Origin: JBPRGG01 sp051418075
Lineage (GTDB): Bacteria > Bacteroidota > Bacteroidia > Cytophagales > Cyclobacteriaceae
Reading direction: 5' to 3'
Assembly (NCBI GenBank): GCA_051418075.1
Contig: JBPRGG010000091.1
Coordinates: forward strand, 1 to 9,477
DNA length: 9,477 bases
Both the position numbers and the translations under genes were made by a program. Of this stretch, positions 8,134-9,477 are shown one piece after another (positions within the stretch are counted from its first letter, which is position 1; each line of letters starts with the position of its first letter). Under the pieces are notes generated by a model. The model had not been told where the DNA came from and ran no database searches. It saw only the letters and a list, made by a program, of their open reading frames with translations.

Positions 8134-9477
8134 TTATTGAATAGCCAGTTTAAATGACTTTCCTGTTTTAATAATATTTACAAACATTTGCTCATCACTG
8201 GTGTACCAATGGTCAGCCCCCCGAACCTGCTCCGGAATTTGATCCACCATAATTTTAAAGATCCACTTATGATCCTTTTGACCAGCTACCTCTATGGTAT
8301 GATCCTCTCCCACTTTGATTGATACTTCAGAAAAATAGAATCCGTCGCCCAAAGGTTCATAAAACTGAAATTTATTCTGATCCAACCGGGCAAATACTGC
8401 CAACTGATCAGTCATGACGGTGGCGTCACCTGCCTGAATGGGTTGCTTGTTTGCTGCGTTCAGCACTGTCATTGACCCGAATGGTAATTTAGAAAAAATT
8501 TGATCCAAATCAACATTAATCTCAGGCGCATTTTTTTGAACAGGTTCGAACGCTACTTTTTTCACCGGAATACCAGGAGTGTTTATAAGCGAGCCATCCA
8601 CTATCTGAAGAGAATCATCCGATAAAGTACTGATCTCGACATTTTTAAATTGCCAATTACTGGCATGCTTGATCGTACCATAAGTATCAGCTTCAATGTT
8701 AATATTTTCCCAGGTCAGATCCTTTATCGGTTTTTCTGGATAAGCATTGGCGTAAATGGCTTGTTCTGCTCCAGTTATCCTGATATCTTCCAAATGAATA
8801 TCTTTGAATTCCGGTATTCCCCGTTCCGGTGGAAAAACAGGTTGGGTCAGGGTCTTCATTCTTTGGGATATCATCTCTGCCGGCAGATTTTCGGGTATTT
8901 CAGGATAACTGTATTCAGGATACCAATTTAATTCAAAATGGAATGGGTTTTTTACATTTTTCATCACAATATTGTGAAAATAAACATTCTCTATCACTCC
9001 TCCCCTTACCTGGGCCGATTTAAACCGAATTCCGGTATTAGTGCCTATGGCTTCCAAACCATAAACCTCAATATTTTTCATACCACCGGAAGTTTCACTG
9101 CCAATGGTAAACAATCCATGTCCTGCCCTGGTAATACAATTGCGGTACACAATATTTTCTGCCGGTCGGTTTACCCTCAGTCCATCTGCATCACGGCCTG
9201 ATTTAATACACAGATTATCATCATTACAATCGATATCGCAATTTTCTACCAGTACATCCTGGGAGGAATCTGTGTTAATGCCATCTGAGCTGGGTCCATA
9301 ACCCCCAATATTATTCCTGATAACCAATCCGTCGACGTGAATTCCGGAGCTATAAGTAAGAGAAACAGTCCAGAATCCGGCTCTTAATATGTTAAAGTCT
9401 TTTAAAAGCACCTCCTCAGATTCATATACTACTACCGGCCGAACGCGTTTGGCTTCGTAATCCACGGCCCAGCGGAT
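8134..9477 (-). CDS. GH28 family pectinase (exo-polygalacturonosidase / rhamnogalacturonidase type), N-terminus cut by window edge
   Basis: The frame is open to the window edge (the first visible residues read IRWAVDYEAK), so the GTG at 9465 is an internal valine codon and the real start lies beyond 9477. Numbering from that valine, all GH28 active-site signatures are present: NTD at 64-66, the aspartate pair D82-D83 in CNDDNLCIKSG, GHG at 115-117, and R147-F148-K149, the usual RIK motif with F in the middle. Between them runs a right-handed beta-helix pattern. GH28 enzymes hydrolyse alpha-linked galacturonate in homogalacturonan or rhamnogalacturonan. The KSGRDADG stretch resembles exo-acting members, but specificity cannot be settled here. 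The catalytic beta-helix appears to end near residue 300; about 140 further residues form an extension I do not recognise. No signal peptide is visible because the 5' end is missing. The GH106 gene starts 33 bases downstream. Family confidence is high; exact substrate is inference. Confidence 0.93.
   Translation of the reverse strand: MRWAVDYEAKRVRPVVVYESEEVLLKDFNILRAGFWTVSLTYSSGIHVDGLVIRNNIGGYGPSSDGINTDSSQDVLVENCDIDCNDDNLCIKSGRDADGLRVNRPAENIVYRNCITRAGHGLFTIGSETSGGMKNIEVYGLEAIGTNTGIRFKSAQVRGGVIENVYFHNIVMKNVKNPFHFELNWYPEYSYPEIPENLPAEMISQRMKTLTQPVFPPERGIPEFKDIHLEDIRITGAEQAIYANAYPEKPIKDLTWENINIEADTYGTIKHASNWQFKNVEISTLSDDSLQIVDGSLINTPGIPVKKVAFEPVQKNAPEINVDLDQIFSKLPFGSMTVLNAANKQPIQAGDATVMTDQLAVFARLDQNKFQFYEPLGDGFYFSEVSIKVGEDHTIEVAGQKDHKWIFKIMVDQIPEQVRGADHWYTSDEQMFVNIIKTGKSFKLAIQ

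Noticed and set aside
1..9477. CRISPR arrays, tRNA or rRNA genes, insertion sequences, phage or defence genes.
   Set aside because: No spaced direct repeats, RNA gene signatures, transposase motifs or terminal inverted repeats were seen; the window is explained by carbohydrate enzymes plus one small membrane gene.

Overview
The window looks like part of a carbohydrate-utilisation locus from a member of the Bacteroidota. The reasons are three consecutive large carbohydrate-active enzymes with lipoprotein signal peptides, weak or absent Shine-Dalgarno sequences, short AT-rich intergenic gaps, and family variants typical of that phylum (GH106, GH2 with a DUF4982-type tail, and a pectin-type GH28). 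All convincing genes lie on the minus strand, so transcription runs from high to low coordinates. No SusC/SusD pair, regulator, transposase, tRNA or rRNA is visible; if the locus has its own SusC/SusD pair, it lies outside the window.

Layout in transcription order: a GH28 pectinase-family enzyme whose N-terminus is cut off by the window edge (9477-8134); a GH106 alpha-L-rhamnosidase-like lipoprotein (8100-5338); a 112-base gap with a palindrome; a ~716-residue lipoprotein that resembles six-hairpin (alpha/alpha)6 glycosidases but that I cannot place in a named family (5222-3072); a GH2 beta-galactosidase-like lipoprotein with both catalytic glutamates (2995-569); and a small, apparently frame-disrupted membrane protein (about 534-67). 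The gaps are 33, 115 (112 if the TTG start is used), 76 and 34 bases, all codirectional, which fits one operon or a closely coordinated block.

Working model (inference): the enzymes dismantle a rhamnose- and galacturonate-containing pectic glycan such as rhamnogalacturonan I. GH28 would remove or cut at GalA, GH106 would remove L-rhamnose, GH2 would trim beta-linked galactose (or a related sugar) from side chains, and the unassigned enzyme would remove a further decoration or linkage. The unassigned (alpha/alpha)6 protein is the best candidate for undescribed biochemistry. The unusual C-terminal extension of the GH28 protein and the disrupted small membrane gene also deserve attention.
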